DNA of 28,500 nt. It comes from Mesolinea sp964536465 (GTDB lineage Bacteria; Chloroflexota; Anaerolineae; Anaerolineales; Anaerolineaceae). Position numbers and translations under genes: made by a program. Below the pieces are notes generated by a model, which saw only the letters and a list, made by a program, of their open reading frames with translations, searched no databases and was not told where the DNA came from. The stretch lies in NCBI GenBank assembly GCA_964536465.1, contig CAZHXQ010000016.1, forward strand, positions 1 to 28,500, read 5' to 3'. This document shows positions 21,651 to 28,500 of the stretch, piece by piece (position 1 is the stretch's first letter; each line of letters opens with the position of its first letter).

Positions 21651-22679
21651 TTGAAAATTAAACTGAATTCCGCGAACAACCAGTATAGACAATGGCTTTG
21701 GCTCTTGTCTATACTGTTGTTTGTCGGCATTTTCGTTTCCCTCAGCCTGGGTCGTTATAGCAACGATCCGATTAAGGTTCTCAATGTGGTGCTTGCCCGC
21801 GTGGGGGCTGACGTTAATGTTGACCCTGCCATGGAAAGCATCGTCTTTAATGTGCGCCTGCCGAGAATCATTGCCTCAGTGATGATTGGCGCGATGCTCT
21901 CGCTGTCAGGAACCGTTTACCAAAGTGTTTTTCGTAATCCACTGGTCTCACCTGATTTGCTCGGTGTTTCGTCCGGCGCGGCGGTGGGAGCTGCCGGAGC
22001 AATCTTGTTGGGCGCCGGGTTAGCCACAAGGCAGGTGTTTGCGTTCGTCGGTGGAATATCAGCAGTATTGATAACATCTCTGGTCCCGCGTATTTTACGC
22101 AATCGTTCCAATTTAATGCTGGTGCTGTCTGGCATCATCGTGGGCGGCTTTTTAAACTCCGTTCTGGCTATTATGAAGTTTGTCGCAGAGGAACAAACCG
22201 AGCTTTCATCCATTGTCTTCTGGCAGATGGGAAGCCTCTCTTCAATCGTGGGACGAGAATTGTTGGCAATTCTGCCGGTTTTTGTGATTTGCTCAAGCTT
22301 GTTGCTCATGCTTTCGTGGCGAATCAATATTCTTGCCTTTGGTGACCTGGAAGCTCAGACTCTGGGCGTAAATGTTCGTCAGGTGAGAAACATAGTAGTT
22401 ATCTGCGCCAGCCTGCTCACTGCCAGCGCGGTTTCAATTAGCGGAACCATCGGCTGGATTGGGCTGGTAGTTCCCCATCTTGGGCGCTTGCTTGGGGGCA
22501 GTGATAATACCCGCTCGATGCCCCTGGCTCTTCTCATCGGCTCGCTCTTTATGCTTCTGATTGACACCCTGGCGCGTACCGCCACAAGCATGGAAATTCC
22601 CCTATCGATATTGACTGGTTTTGTCGGCGCGCCTTTGTATGCCTTTTTGCTCTACAAGCAGAAGACTCGGCTGGAATAA
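21651..22679 (+). CDS. FecCD-family ABC transporter permease
   Basis: A 342-residue polytopic permease with about ten hydrophobic segments, as usual for FecCD/BtuC proteins. Hallmarks are NVRLPRIIASVMIGAMLSLSGTVYQSVFRNPLVSPDLLGVSSGA (about 63-105) and GTIGWIGLVVPHLGRLLGG (about 264-282). A TTG at 21651 is the probable start, because an in-frame TAG at 21645 blocks earlier ones and the next candidate would cut into the first membrane helix. It has no evident ribosome site and starts 12 bases after the binding-protein stop, so coupling is likely. The protein forms the transmembrane channel with the ATPase encoded next. Confidence 0.95.
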   Translation: MKIKLNSANNQYRQWLWLLSILLFVGIFVSLSLGRYSNDPIKVLNVVLARVGADVNVDPAMESIVFNVRLPRIIASVMIGAMLSLSGTVYQSVFRNPLVSPDLLGVSSGAAVGAAGAILLGAGLATRQVFAFVGGISAVLITSLVPRILRNRSNLMLVLSGIIVGGFLNSVLAIMKFVAEEQTELSSIVFWQMGSLSSIVGRELLAILPVFVICSSLLLMLSWRINILAFGDLEAQTLGVNVRQVRNIVVICASLLTASAVSISGTIGWIGLVVPHLGRLLGGSDNTRSMPLALLIGSLFMLLIDTLARTATSMEIPLSILTGFVGAPLYAFLLYKQKTRLE

Positions 22680-22682
22680 CCT

Positions 22683-23465
22683 ATGCCTGTGCAAATGCAG
22701 CTTGAACAAGTCGGATTCTCTTACGATGGCAGCCGCCAGATTTTTCAAGGCATCGATTTCGAAATTAAAGCGGGCGAGATCGTCTGCCTGTTGGGTCCCA
22801 ATGGCATCGGGAAAACCACCCTGCTGACCTGTATGGCAAAATTGCGTGAGCCCAACCAGGGACGTGTTTTGCTAAACGGGGAAGATATGGCAGGGCTTTC
22901 CACCAGGGATGTCGCTCGGGTAATTGGCTATGTTCCGCAAACCTTACAACCATCCTTCGACTTCACCGTGCTCGATTATGTGGTTACAGGCAGTGCCCCC
23001 TGGCTTGGAACTTTTGAAAAACCAAATAGAGCACATTACGAATTGGCCGAACAAGCCCTGAAACAGATGGAAATTGGCCATCTGCGCGACAAGGCATACA
23101 CACGCATCAGCACTGGAGAATTACAGCAAGTGTCGATAGCTCGTGCCATTGCCCAGCAATCCCGCTTTATTCTGATGGATGAGCCCACCGCTCATCTGGA
23201 CCACGGAAATCAGATTAAGGTGTTGCGCCTTGTCAAGGGGTTAGCCGCTGAAGGTTATGGCATTGTCCTCACCACGCATAATCCTGACCAGGTGTTGCTG
23301 TTGGAGGCCAAGGTAGCTGTAATCGACCGCCAGGCGCGCTTCCACTTTGGCGACTGGCAGCAAATTTTGACTGAAAAATTACTCAGCGACCTGTATGGTG
23401 TTGAAATGCGCCTCATCCAGGTGGAAGGTATTCAGCGCAAGCTGTGTGTAGCCCCAAAACTATAG
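22683..23465 (+). CDS. ABC transporter ATP-binding protein (FepC/BtuD type)
   Basis: A 260-residue ATPase energising the FecCD permease. Walker A GPNGIGKTT is at 38-46 and the Q-loop lies in GYVPQTLQPS. The signature is STGELQQ (about 143-149), with Thr in place of the common second Gly of SGGQ. Walker B ends ILMDEPTAHLD (D166, E167), and the switch histidine is in LTTHNPDQ. It starts three bases after the permease stop. The first 30 residues (MQLEQVGFSYDGSRQIFQGIDF) are typical of the iron and cobalamin subgroup. Confidence 0.95.
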   Translation: MPVQMQLEQVGFSYDGSRQIFQGIDFEIKAGEIVCLLGPNGIGKTTLLTCMAKLREPNQGRVLLNGEDMAGLSTRDVARVIGYVPQTLQPSFDFTVLDYVVTGSAPWLGTFEKPNRAHYELAEQALKQMEIGHLRDKAYTRISTGELQQVSIARAIAQQSRFILMDEPTAHLDHGNQIKVLRLVKGLAAEGYGIVLTTHNPDQVLLLEAKVAVIDRQARFHFGDWQQILTEKLLSDLYGVEMRLIQVEGIQRKLCVAPKL

Positions 23466-23473
23466 GAGAAATT

Positions 23474-24250
23474 ATGATTATCGATTCGGTACTAAAATAT
23501 GCAGAACCCTTATTGGTGGGACGTCAGGTCACTGACGCCGTGCTGGGGCTCTCGCTAACCGCGGTTGAACTCGATGGCAGAGACATCGGAGTATCCTATG
23601 TTCTGCGCCACAATCTGCCTGCGGGTTGCTCGATCTTTGGCTTCGCGCAAGAAATTATCGGCCAGCCCGCCCTCGACGCGGCAGCCCTGGTGGTAAACGG
23701 CAAGGATGACGCCCAGCGCGGAGTCGGGATGGCGGTGATCGCCGCTGCCACCCGCGGCTTAAACCTGCCAGACGAAGCAGATACGCCTATACCTTTTGGT
23801 TTGGATGTCCACCCCGGGGACACCATCGGAATGATCGGTTTCATTCCACCAGTGGCAAAAAACCTGGAAAAACTGGCCCAGCGGCTGTACATTTTTGACA
23901 GAGGGCTGACCCTCAAGGGCGGCGAGGGGGTTGCCCAGGTCTGTTCAATGGAAAAACAACCCGAACTGCTGCCTGAATGTGATCTGATGGTCATCAGTGG
24001 AACCACGCTGATTAACAGCACGCTTGAACAGCTGCTCGAGTGGTGCAAAAAGGCGCGTGAAATCGTGCTGGTGGGCTCTTCCACCCCCATGATTGCTGAA
24101 GCCTTCTCGGGCACCGGCGTGACGGGCTTGGCCGGTTCCTGGTGGGACCCTACCTACAAACAAGAGATGTTCAAATTGCTATCGCTTTCTTGTGGAATCC
24201 ATCACCTCAGGCAAATGATGGTCAAAAAACTTGTCAGGGTTGACGGCTGA
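23474..24250 (+). CDS. DUF4213/DUF364 protein, putative heavy-metal chelation
   Basis: A 258-residue protein with an N-terminal DUF4213 part (about 1-90, enolase-N-like in a solved family member) and a C-terminal DUF364 Rossmann-like part (about 110-245). Key blocks are TIGMIGFIPPVAKNL, DLMVISGTTLINSTLEQLL and EIVLVGSSTPMIAEAFSGTGVTGLAGSWW. Pfam names DUF364 a putative heavy-metal chelation domain on structural grounds; the biochemical role is not proven. The frame opens at 23444, overlapping the ATPase gene, but AGGAGA precedes ATG 23474, which is preferred. Placement directly after the transporter ATPase (eight bases) ties it to the imported ligand. The methyltransferase starts one base after its stop. 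Confidence 0.9.
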   Translation: MIIDSVLKYAEPLLVGRQVTDAVLGLSLTAVELDGRDIGVSYVLRHNLPAGCSIFGFAQEIIGQPALDAAALVVNGKDDAQRGVGMAVIAAATRGLNLPDEADTPIPFGLDVHPGDTIGMIGFIPPVAKNLEKLAQRLYIFDRGLTLKGGEGVAQVCSMEKQPELLPECDLMVISGTTLINSTLEQLLEWCKKAREIVLVGSSTPMIAEAFSGTGVTGLAGSWWDPTYKQEMFKLLSLSCGIHHLRQMMVKKLVRVDG

Positions 24251-24251
24251 A

Positions 24252-24983
24252 ATGAGTGCGATCAAAGAATACAAAAAAGCGGCTGCATATTGGAATTACC
24301 CGCAAGTTCCTTATGGGCCGGCCCTGCGCGAACTAATTCGCAGCGATGACGTGGTTGCCGATATCGGCTGTGGAGTGGGCGTGGTGAGCCAATTCATGGC
24401 GCCGCTGTGTAAACAAGTTCTGGCCATCGACAAAAATGAGGCGGTACTGCAGTCGCTGGCAGAAGATTTGAAGAAAAATTCGATCGACAATGTCAAGCCT
24501 GTGCACGCCTGTTGGCCGGATGTGCCGGGGCAAGAGTGGGATGTCGCCGTGGTGATTTATCACCACCATTTCGCGCATACAACTCTCGAAGTAGACACCC
24601 TTCTGCGCAAAACGCGCAGAGGCGGGCTGATCATCAACAGAGGCTTGAAAGAGCGAGAAGGCTTCCACCAAAATATTAATCAAGAATTGGGTTTGCAGGA
24701 TCGCCTCGACCGATGTGTTGATAGTTGTTACGTCCGCGGCAGGCTTGAGCAGGCTGGCTTTCAGGTCACCTGTGATGAAATCTTCCACGATTTTGGTCAG
24801 CCCGTAGACAGCAAAGCAGAAGCGGTTGCCTTTATCCGCAGCCAATTTCGTCTGGACGAAAAATATAATGACAAACTGGATGAAATCGCGCTTAAGTATG
24901 TTGAGATCATCGACGGTCAGATGGTGTTACCGATCAAGCGCTTTAATTGCATGCTCCGCTTCAGATCCCCAGCCCATCGCTGA
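24252..24983 (+). CDS. Class I SAM-dependent methyltransferase
   Basis: A 243-residue predicted methyltransferase. Motif I VADIGCGVG (35-43) and the acidic end of strand two in VLAIDKNEAV are clear, followed by a motif II/IV-like region WDVAVVIYHHHFAHTTLEV and GGLIINRGL. The His-rich HHHFAH stretch lies near the expected active site, which could bind a metal or a substrate. The frame extends to TTG 24231, but ATG 24252 follows the DUF364 stop with one base between (TGA-A-ATG). The substrate is unknown. As the fifth gene in a transport operon it may modify the imported or exported ligand, which is inference. Confidence 0.88.
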   Translation: MSAIKEYKKAAAYWNYPQVPYGPALRELIRSDDVVADIGCGVGVVSQFMAPLCKQVLAIDKNEAVLQSLAEDLKKNSIDNVKPVHACWPDVPGQEWDVAVVIYHHHFAHTTLEVDTLLRKTRRGGLIINRGLKEREGFHQNINQELGLQDRLDRCVDSCYVRGRLEQAGFQVTCDEIFHDFGQPVDSKAEAVAFIRSQFRLDEKYNDKLDEIALKYVEIIDGQMVLPIKRFNCMLRFRSPAHR

Positions 24984-25003
24984 CTTCGTTTAGAGGTGCA
25001 ACG

Positions 25004-25537
25004 ATGGTTGAAATCCGCGAACTTGACCAAAGCTGGAAGGGCAAAAGCTTTCTCTTCCGTTACACAACCAGCCATCATTACGCGGTCAGCATCTCGAAAA
25101 CGCCTGAAGCAACCGTTATTCGGCTGCGGCGGGAAGCCCTGCCAGAACCCCTGCACAAAAGTTTCGAGAGCAGTCTCTTTTCAGACTGGCTGACCGCCCC
25201 AAAAGCTTTTGGTGTTTTCGAAGGCGAGATATTGTTAGGCTTCATCGAACTCTCACAAGAAGACTGGAACAACCGACTGCGAATCACAAACCTTTGGGTG
25301 GACGAAAATCATCGTTTTCAAGGCATCGGCAAAACCCTGGTCGCCCAAGCGATTGAAACCGCCAAGGCGAGCGGCCAGCGCGCTTTGGTCTTGGAAACAC
25401 AAAGCTGCAATGACCTGGCGATTCGCTTTTACCAATCCTGCGGGTTTGAATTGATTGGTTTGGACACTACCCATTATCAAAACGACGACATCCAGCGCGC
25501 TGAGGTGCGGCTGGAATTCGGCATGACCCTACCCTGA
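25004..25537 (+). CDS. GNAT family N-acetyltransferase
   Basis: A 177-residue acetyltransferase, similar in layout to streptothricin-acetyltransferase-like GNATs. The acetyl-CoA motif A is visible as LWVDENHRFQGIGKTLVAQA (Q106-G-I-G-K110), preceded by strand LRITN. The later segment ALVLETQSCNDLAIRFYQSCGFELIG contains motif B. The first 70 residues form an unusual N-terminal part that may set substrate specificity. The frame opens at 24947 inside the methyltransferase gene, but ATG 25004 has AGAGGTG upstream and is preferred. It is the last gene of the operon, 20 bases after the methyltransferase. No clear terminator separates it from the convergent PAP2 gene. Confidence 0.9.
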   Translation: MVEIRELDQSWKGKSFLFRYTTSHHYAVSISKTPEATVIRLRREALPEPLHKSFESSLFSDWLTAPKAFGVFEGEILLGFIELSQEDWNNRLRITNLWVDENHRFQGIGKTLVAQAIETAKASGQRALVLETQSCNDLAIRFYQSCGFELIGLDTTHYQNDDIQRAEVRLEFGMTLP

Positions 25538-25561
25538 AGGGCAGCCCAAAACCAGCGCTTT

Positions 25562-26563
25562 TTACTTGGTTGATGTTCCCGCAGTGGTTTGCGACGGTAG
25601 ATACGGTTTGATCACACCGATACCAAGTTTTTCAAACAGCAGCGGGCTGCCCCAGGAAATCCACAGCCCAATCAAAAGGTAACGAACATAGCGCAATATC
25701 ATGCTGATCATGCCCAGATCCTTTGGTAAAAGAGCTCCCAACCCGGCATACAAGGCCAGCACCCCAGCCAATCCCAGTAAATAGCGGGCGACTTTCTGCC
25801 AATCACCCTGTCGGCTTTGCAGGACCCCCTTCGTATGCATCAGGATAGAAAAACCAGCCAGCATACCAAACCACAAGCCCGCCACCGTCAGACTGAATTC
25901 CAGGTTCAGCGGGTCAATCGGACCCGCCTTTTCAATCCAATCGACAGGAACTTGCCAGCCAGACGAAAGCGTTTTGACCAGGACCGGCAACAGGATCATG
26001 AAACCAGAAGACAACAGCGCCAGCCCCAACAGGTTCAGCAGTGACATTTTGGAGAGAGTCTTGCCAAAACCTACCAGGGTACGCGCAAATAGCCAGATAA
26101 GCACTAATCCAACCAGCCAACCCAACAAGACATCGCTGATAAAGTGCACACCCAGAGCAATCCGGGAGAAACCAATCAGAAAAACCAGGACCCCCAACAC
26201 CCATTTAACCCAGGTTTTTCCGCTTTCATGGGCGGTCCAGCCCCAAACAGCGGCAGAGTTCATCGCGTGACCGGAGGGGAGACCAAAGGAATTGTGTTCA
26301 GCGCCTGCGGTGATATTCTCACTGAGCCAGTAGGGGCGCGGACTCTTGAAAATCATTTTAAGAAAACCATTGCTGAAAGCTGCGAGCAATAACATCACAC
26401 CAATTCGCAGACCAGCCATCGCGTCCACACACCAGTAGATAAACGGCATGAAAAGCAGGTAGAAAGTTTCATCTCCCAGGAAAGTGATGGCACTCCAGAG
26501 CGGTTGCAAATTTTTAACCAGATTTTGCAATGCTTCGATAATCGGTAATTCATATTGATGCAT
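25562..26563 (-). CDS. PAP2 family membrane phosphatase
   Basis: A 333-residue polytopic membrane protein of the PAP2 superfamily, which dephosphorylates lipid phosphates such as undecaprenyl pyrophosphate or phosphatidic acid. All three motifs are present: K69-x6-R76P77 in KMIFKSPRP, PSGH (96-99), and SRIALGVHFISD with R134, H140 and D144. A C-terminal half of about 170 residues adds further transmembrane helices beyond the minimal PAP2 domain. An upstream ATG at 26572 touches the GAAGG ribosome site, whereas ATG 26563 is spaced nine bases from it and is preferred. It is divergent from the urocanase gene. The specific lipid substrate is not evident. Confidence 0.93.
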   Translation of the reverse strand: MHQYELPIIEALQNLVKNLQPLWSAITFLGDETFYLLFMPFIYWCVDAMAGLRIGVMLLLAAFSNGFLKMIFKSPRPYWLSENITAGAEHNSFGLPSGHAMNSAAVWGWTAHESGKTWVKWVLGVLVFLIGFSRIALGVHFISDVLLGWLVGLVLIWLFARTLVGFGKTLSKMSLLNLLGLALLSSGFMILLPVLVKTLSSGWQVPVDWIEKAGPIDPLNLEFSLTVAGLWFGMLAGFSILMHTKGVLQSRQGDWQKVARYLLGLAGVLALYAGLGALLPKDLGMISMILRYVRYLLIGLWISWGSPLLFEKLGIGVIKPYLPSQTTAGTSTK

Positions 26564-26700
26564 AAGGCACATCCTTCAGCTCAGGTGATGACTTAAGTTT
26601 GATTGCAATTATAAGAGAATGCCCGATTTCCACAACCCATTCATCCTGCTTGTTGCAACAACCACTTTCCTGGGTTATTGCCACGAGCTCAAACTTTAGT

Positions 26701-26720
26701 TAACGCTATTGACGGCGTTA
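26701..26720. promoter_or_regulatory. Inverted repeat TAACGC-N8-GCGTTA upstream of urocanase
   Basis: Six-base arms with an eight-base spacer, 52 bases upstream of the -10 box of hutU, in the divergent hutU/PAP2 region. It is a candidate regulator site for histidine catabolism or for the PAP2 gene. No regulator is encoded in the window. Confidence 0.3.
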
Positions 26721-26768
26721 GTGTCGAAGCCAGACCCTGAGTTTGTTTGGGTTTGAGCGGGTCATCTT

Positions 26769-26777
26769 TGTTATAAT
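26769..26777 (+). promoter_or_regulatory. Extended -10 promoter for hutU
   Basis: TGT-TATAAT, the same nine bases as at the M50 protease promoter. The start would be near 26784, with a 40-base leader that contains the AGGAGG ribosome site at 26810-26815. A weak TTGGGT (26747-26752) lies 19 bases upstream. Confidence 0.5.
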
Positions 26778-26823
26778 ACCCTCACTACGACAAATTTTCA
26801 CTTTAATCCAGGAGGCTCACCCA

Positions 26824-28482
26824 ATGTCTGGTCCAAGAGAAATCCATGCGCCCACAGGCACGCAGCTCACATGCAAAAACTGGCTGATCGAAGCTGCCTA
26901 TCGTATGATCCAAAATAACCTCGACCCGGCAGTGGCAGAAGACCCTGACCACCTGATAGTCTATGGCGGTCGCGGGCAGGCAGCCCGCTCCTGGGATGCC
27001 TTTGAAGCCATTCTGACCTCTCTGCGCGATCTCAACGAAGACGAGACCCTGCTTGTGCAATCTGGCAAACCGGTTGGTATTTTCCGCACCCACACCGACG
27101 CTCCAAGAGTGTTGATTGCAAATTCAAACCTGGTGCCAGCCTGGGCCACCCAGCAGCATTTCGACGAGCTCGCCGCCAAAGGGCTGATGATGTTTGGACA
27201 AATGACCGCCGGTTCTTGGATTTACATCGGCGCTCAGGGTATCCTGCAGGGCACCTACGAAACCTTAGGCTCACTGGCTCAACAACAAGGCTGGTCCACT
27301 TTGAGAGGCAAGTTCGTGCTCACGGCGGGACTGGGAGGGATGGGCGGCGCTCAACCAATGGCTATTACCATGAACGAGGCTGTTGGGTTGATCGTCGAGG
27401 TAGATCGCGACCGCGCCCAAAAGCGCTTTGAGATCGGTTATGTCGACGTCCTGACGGATGATCTGGAAGATGCCATGACCCAGGTTGAAGAAGCCCTCCA
27501 AAATCGGGTCCCCAAATCAATCGGCCTGATTGGCAATGCCGCTGATGTTTACAGCAGATTGCTGCTGAGTGGGGTCGTCCCCGATGTGGTAACCGACCAA
27601 ACCTCGGCGCACGACCCGCTTTCCTACGTACCGGAGGGTCTCAGCCTGACTGCAGCCTTTCAGCTGCGTCAGAGTGACCCCGAACAATACATGCGGCTCT
27701 CGCTTAAAACGATGGCGAAACATGTTCGGGCTATGCTGGGTATGCAGCAGGCTGGTTCAGTCGTTTTTGATTATGGCAACAACATCCGCCAGCGTGCTTT
27801 TGACCAGGGCGTGGAAAACGCCTTTGACTTTCCCGGATTCGTACCGGCTTATATACGTCCCCTCTTCTGCGAAGGTAAAGGTCCATTCCGCTGGGTAGCG
27901 CTCTCTGGCGACCCTGAAGACATCTATAAGACCGACCAAAAACTGATGGAACTCTTTCCGCATGACGAGCACCTTCAGCGCTGGCTCAAAATGGCAAAGC
28001 AACAGGTGCCTTTTCAGGGGCTGCCTTCGCGCATTTGCTGGCTTGGTTACGGCGAGCGCGATAAAGCCGGTCTGGCCTTCAACCAGATGGTCGCTGATGG
28101 CACACTGAAAGCGCCCATCGTAATCGGGCGAGACCACCTCGACGCAGGTTCAGTCGCCTCTCCTAACCGAGAGACTGAATCCATGCTGGACGGCACCGAC
28201 GCGGTCAGCGACTGGCCGATCTTGAATGCCCTGCTCAATACCGCCAACGGCGCTACCTGGGTAAGCTTCCACCACGGCGGTGGGGTTGGCATCGGTTACA
28301 GCCAGCACGCCGGTCAGGTGATCGTCGCCGATGGAACACCCGAAGCCGCCAGGCGGCTCGAGCGTGTCCTCCTGGGGGATCCTGGCATGGGCATCATCCG
28401 CCATGTGGACGCCGGCTATCCTGAAGCGATTGACTTTGCCAAGGAACACGGCGTTAAGATTCCAATGATGCCAGGGGAATAA
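26824..28482 (+). CDS. hutU: Urocanate hydratase
   Basis: A 552-residue urocanase, which converts urocanate to 4-imidazolone-5-propionate with a tightly bound NAD+, the second step of histidine breakdown. The N-terminal motif YGGRGQAARSW, the NAD-binding loop GLGGMGGAQPMA (about 174-185), the active-site cysteine C405 in RICWLGYGERDKAG, and HHGGGVGIGYSQHAG are intact. The frame extends to 26743, but AGGAGG at 26810-26815 precedes ATG 26824 and the shorter form begins like other urocanases. Length is normal. No other hut gene is visible; imidazolonepropionase or histidase genes may follow beyond the right edge. Confidence 0.97.
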   Translation: MSGPREIHAPTGTQLTCKNWLIEAAYRMIQNNLDPAVAEDPDHLIVYGGRGQAARSWDAFEAILTSLRDLNEDETLLVQSGKPVGIFRTHTDAPRVLIANSNLVPAWATQQHFDELAAKGLMMFGQMTAGSWIYIGAQGILQGTYETLGSLAQQQGWSTLRGKFVLTAGLGGMGGAQPMAITMNEAVGLIVEVDRDRAQKRFEIGYVDVLTDDLEDAMTQVEEALQNRVPKSIGLIGNAADVYSRLLLSGVVPDVVTDQTSAHDPLSYVPEGLSLTAAFQLRQSDPEQYMRLSLKTMAKHVRAMLGMQQAGSVVFDYGNNIRQRAFDQGVENAFDFPGFVPAYIRPLFCEGKGPFRWVALSGDPEDIYKTDQKLMELFPHDEHLQRWLKMAKQQVPFQGLPSRICWLGYGERDKAGLAFNQMVADGTLKAPIVIGRDHLDAGSVASPNRETESMLDGTDAVSDWPILNALLNTANGATWVSFHHGGGVGIGYSQHAGQVIVADGTPEAARRLERVLLGDPGMGIIRHVDAGYPEAIDFAKEHGVKIPMMPGE

Positions 28483-28500
28483 AGCGTGAAATCCAGGCGG

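Overview
The window reads as a chromosomal segment of a monoderm, probably anaerobic member of the Chloroflexota, most likely Anaerolineae. This assignment is inference: it rests on gene content (a DUF951 protein, a DUF389 protein with a Thr/Pro-rich linker and SH3 tail, a cytosolic GH3 glucosidase, a lipoprotein-type binding protein) and on composition that looks slightly above 50% G+C by eye. No rRNA or other decisive phylogenetic marker is present. No phage, insertion sequence, integron or CRISPR array was seen; it looks like ordinary core and near-core chromosome.

Layout. 1-281: the 3' end of an unrecognised gene. 366-3191: polA, full length with all three enzymatic domains, convergent with dnaA (3317-4666, minus). 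4667-5110: the only gene-free stretch above 300 bases. It is AT-rich and holds the dnaA promoter, several palindromes, TAACAC-type boxes and an orphan plus-strand terminator; it is a candidate dnaA control region and possibly oriC. 5111-7483 (minus): a two-gene membrane-lipid-like operon (flippase-like protein, then FAD oxidoreductase). 7705-8514: a lone ADP-ribosylglycohydrolase. 8610-8807 (minus): DUF951, divergent from a plus-strand run of M50 protease, GIY-YIG protein, a double-anchored coiled-coil protein and a GH3 beta-glucosidase (8880-13584). 13604-14615 (minus): histidine phosphatase coupled to D-aminoacyl-tRNA deacylase. 14807-16189: DUF389 membrane protein. 16264-16914 (minus): multi-zinc-ribbon protein.

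17091-19901 is an RNA-centred block: RNase D overlapping a beta-CASP metallo-nuclease, then tRNA-Ser(CGA) and its terminator, followed by a conserved uncharacterised 166-residue protein. 20589-25537 is a six-gene operon: lipoprotein binding protein, FecCD permease, ATPase, DUF364 putative metal-chelation protein, SAM methyltransferase and GNAT acetyltransferase. A perfect inverted repeat lies at its presumed transcription start. This is the best candidate for an under-described system: uptake of a metal, metal chelate or corrinoid together with modification or handling of the ligand. 25562-26563 (minus) is a PAP2 phosphatase, divergent from urocanate hydratase (26824-28482), which probably begins a histidine-degradation operon running off the right edge.

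Promoters. Several genes have TATAAT boxes, three of them in TGN-TATAAT (extended -10) form. For DUF951 and rnd the box ends exactly six bases before the start codon, which suggests leaderless mRNAs.
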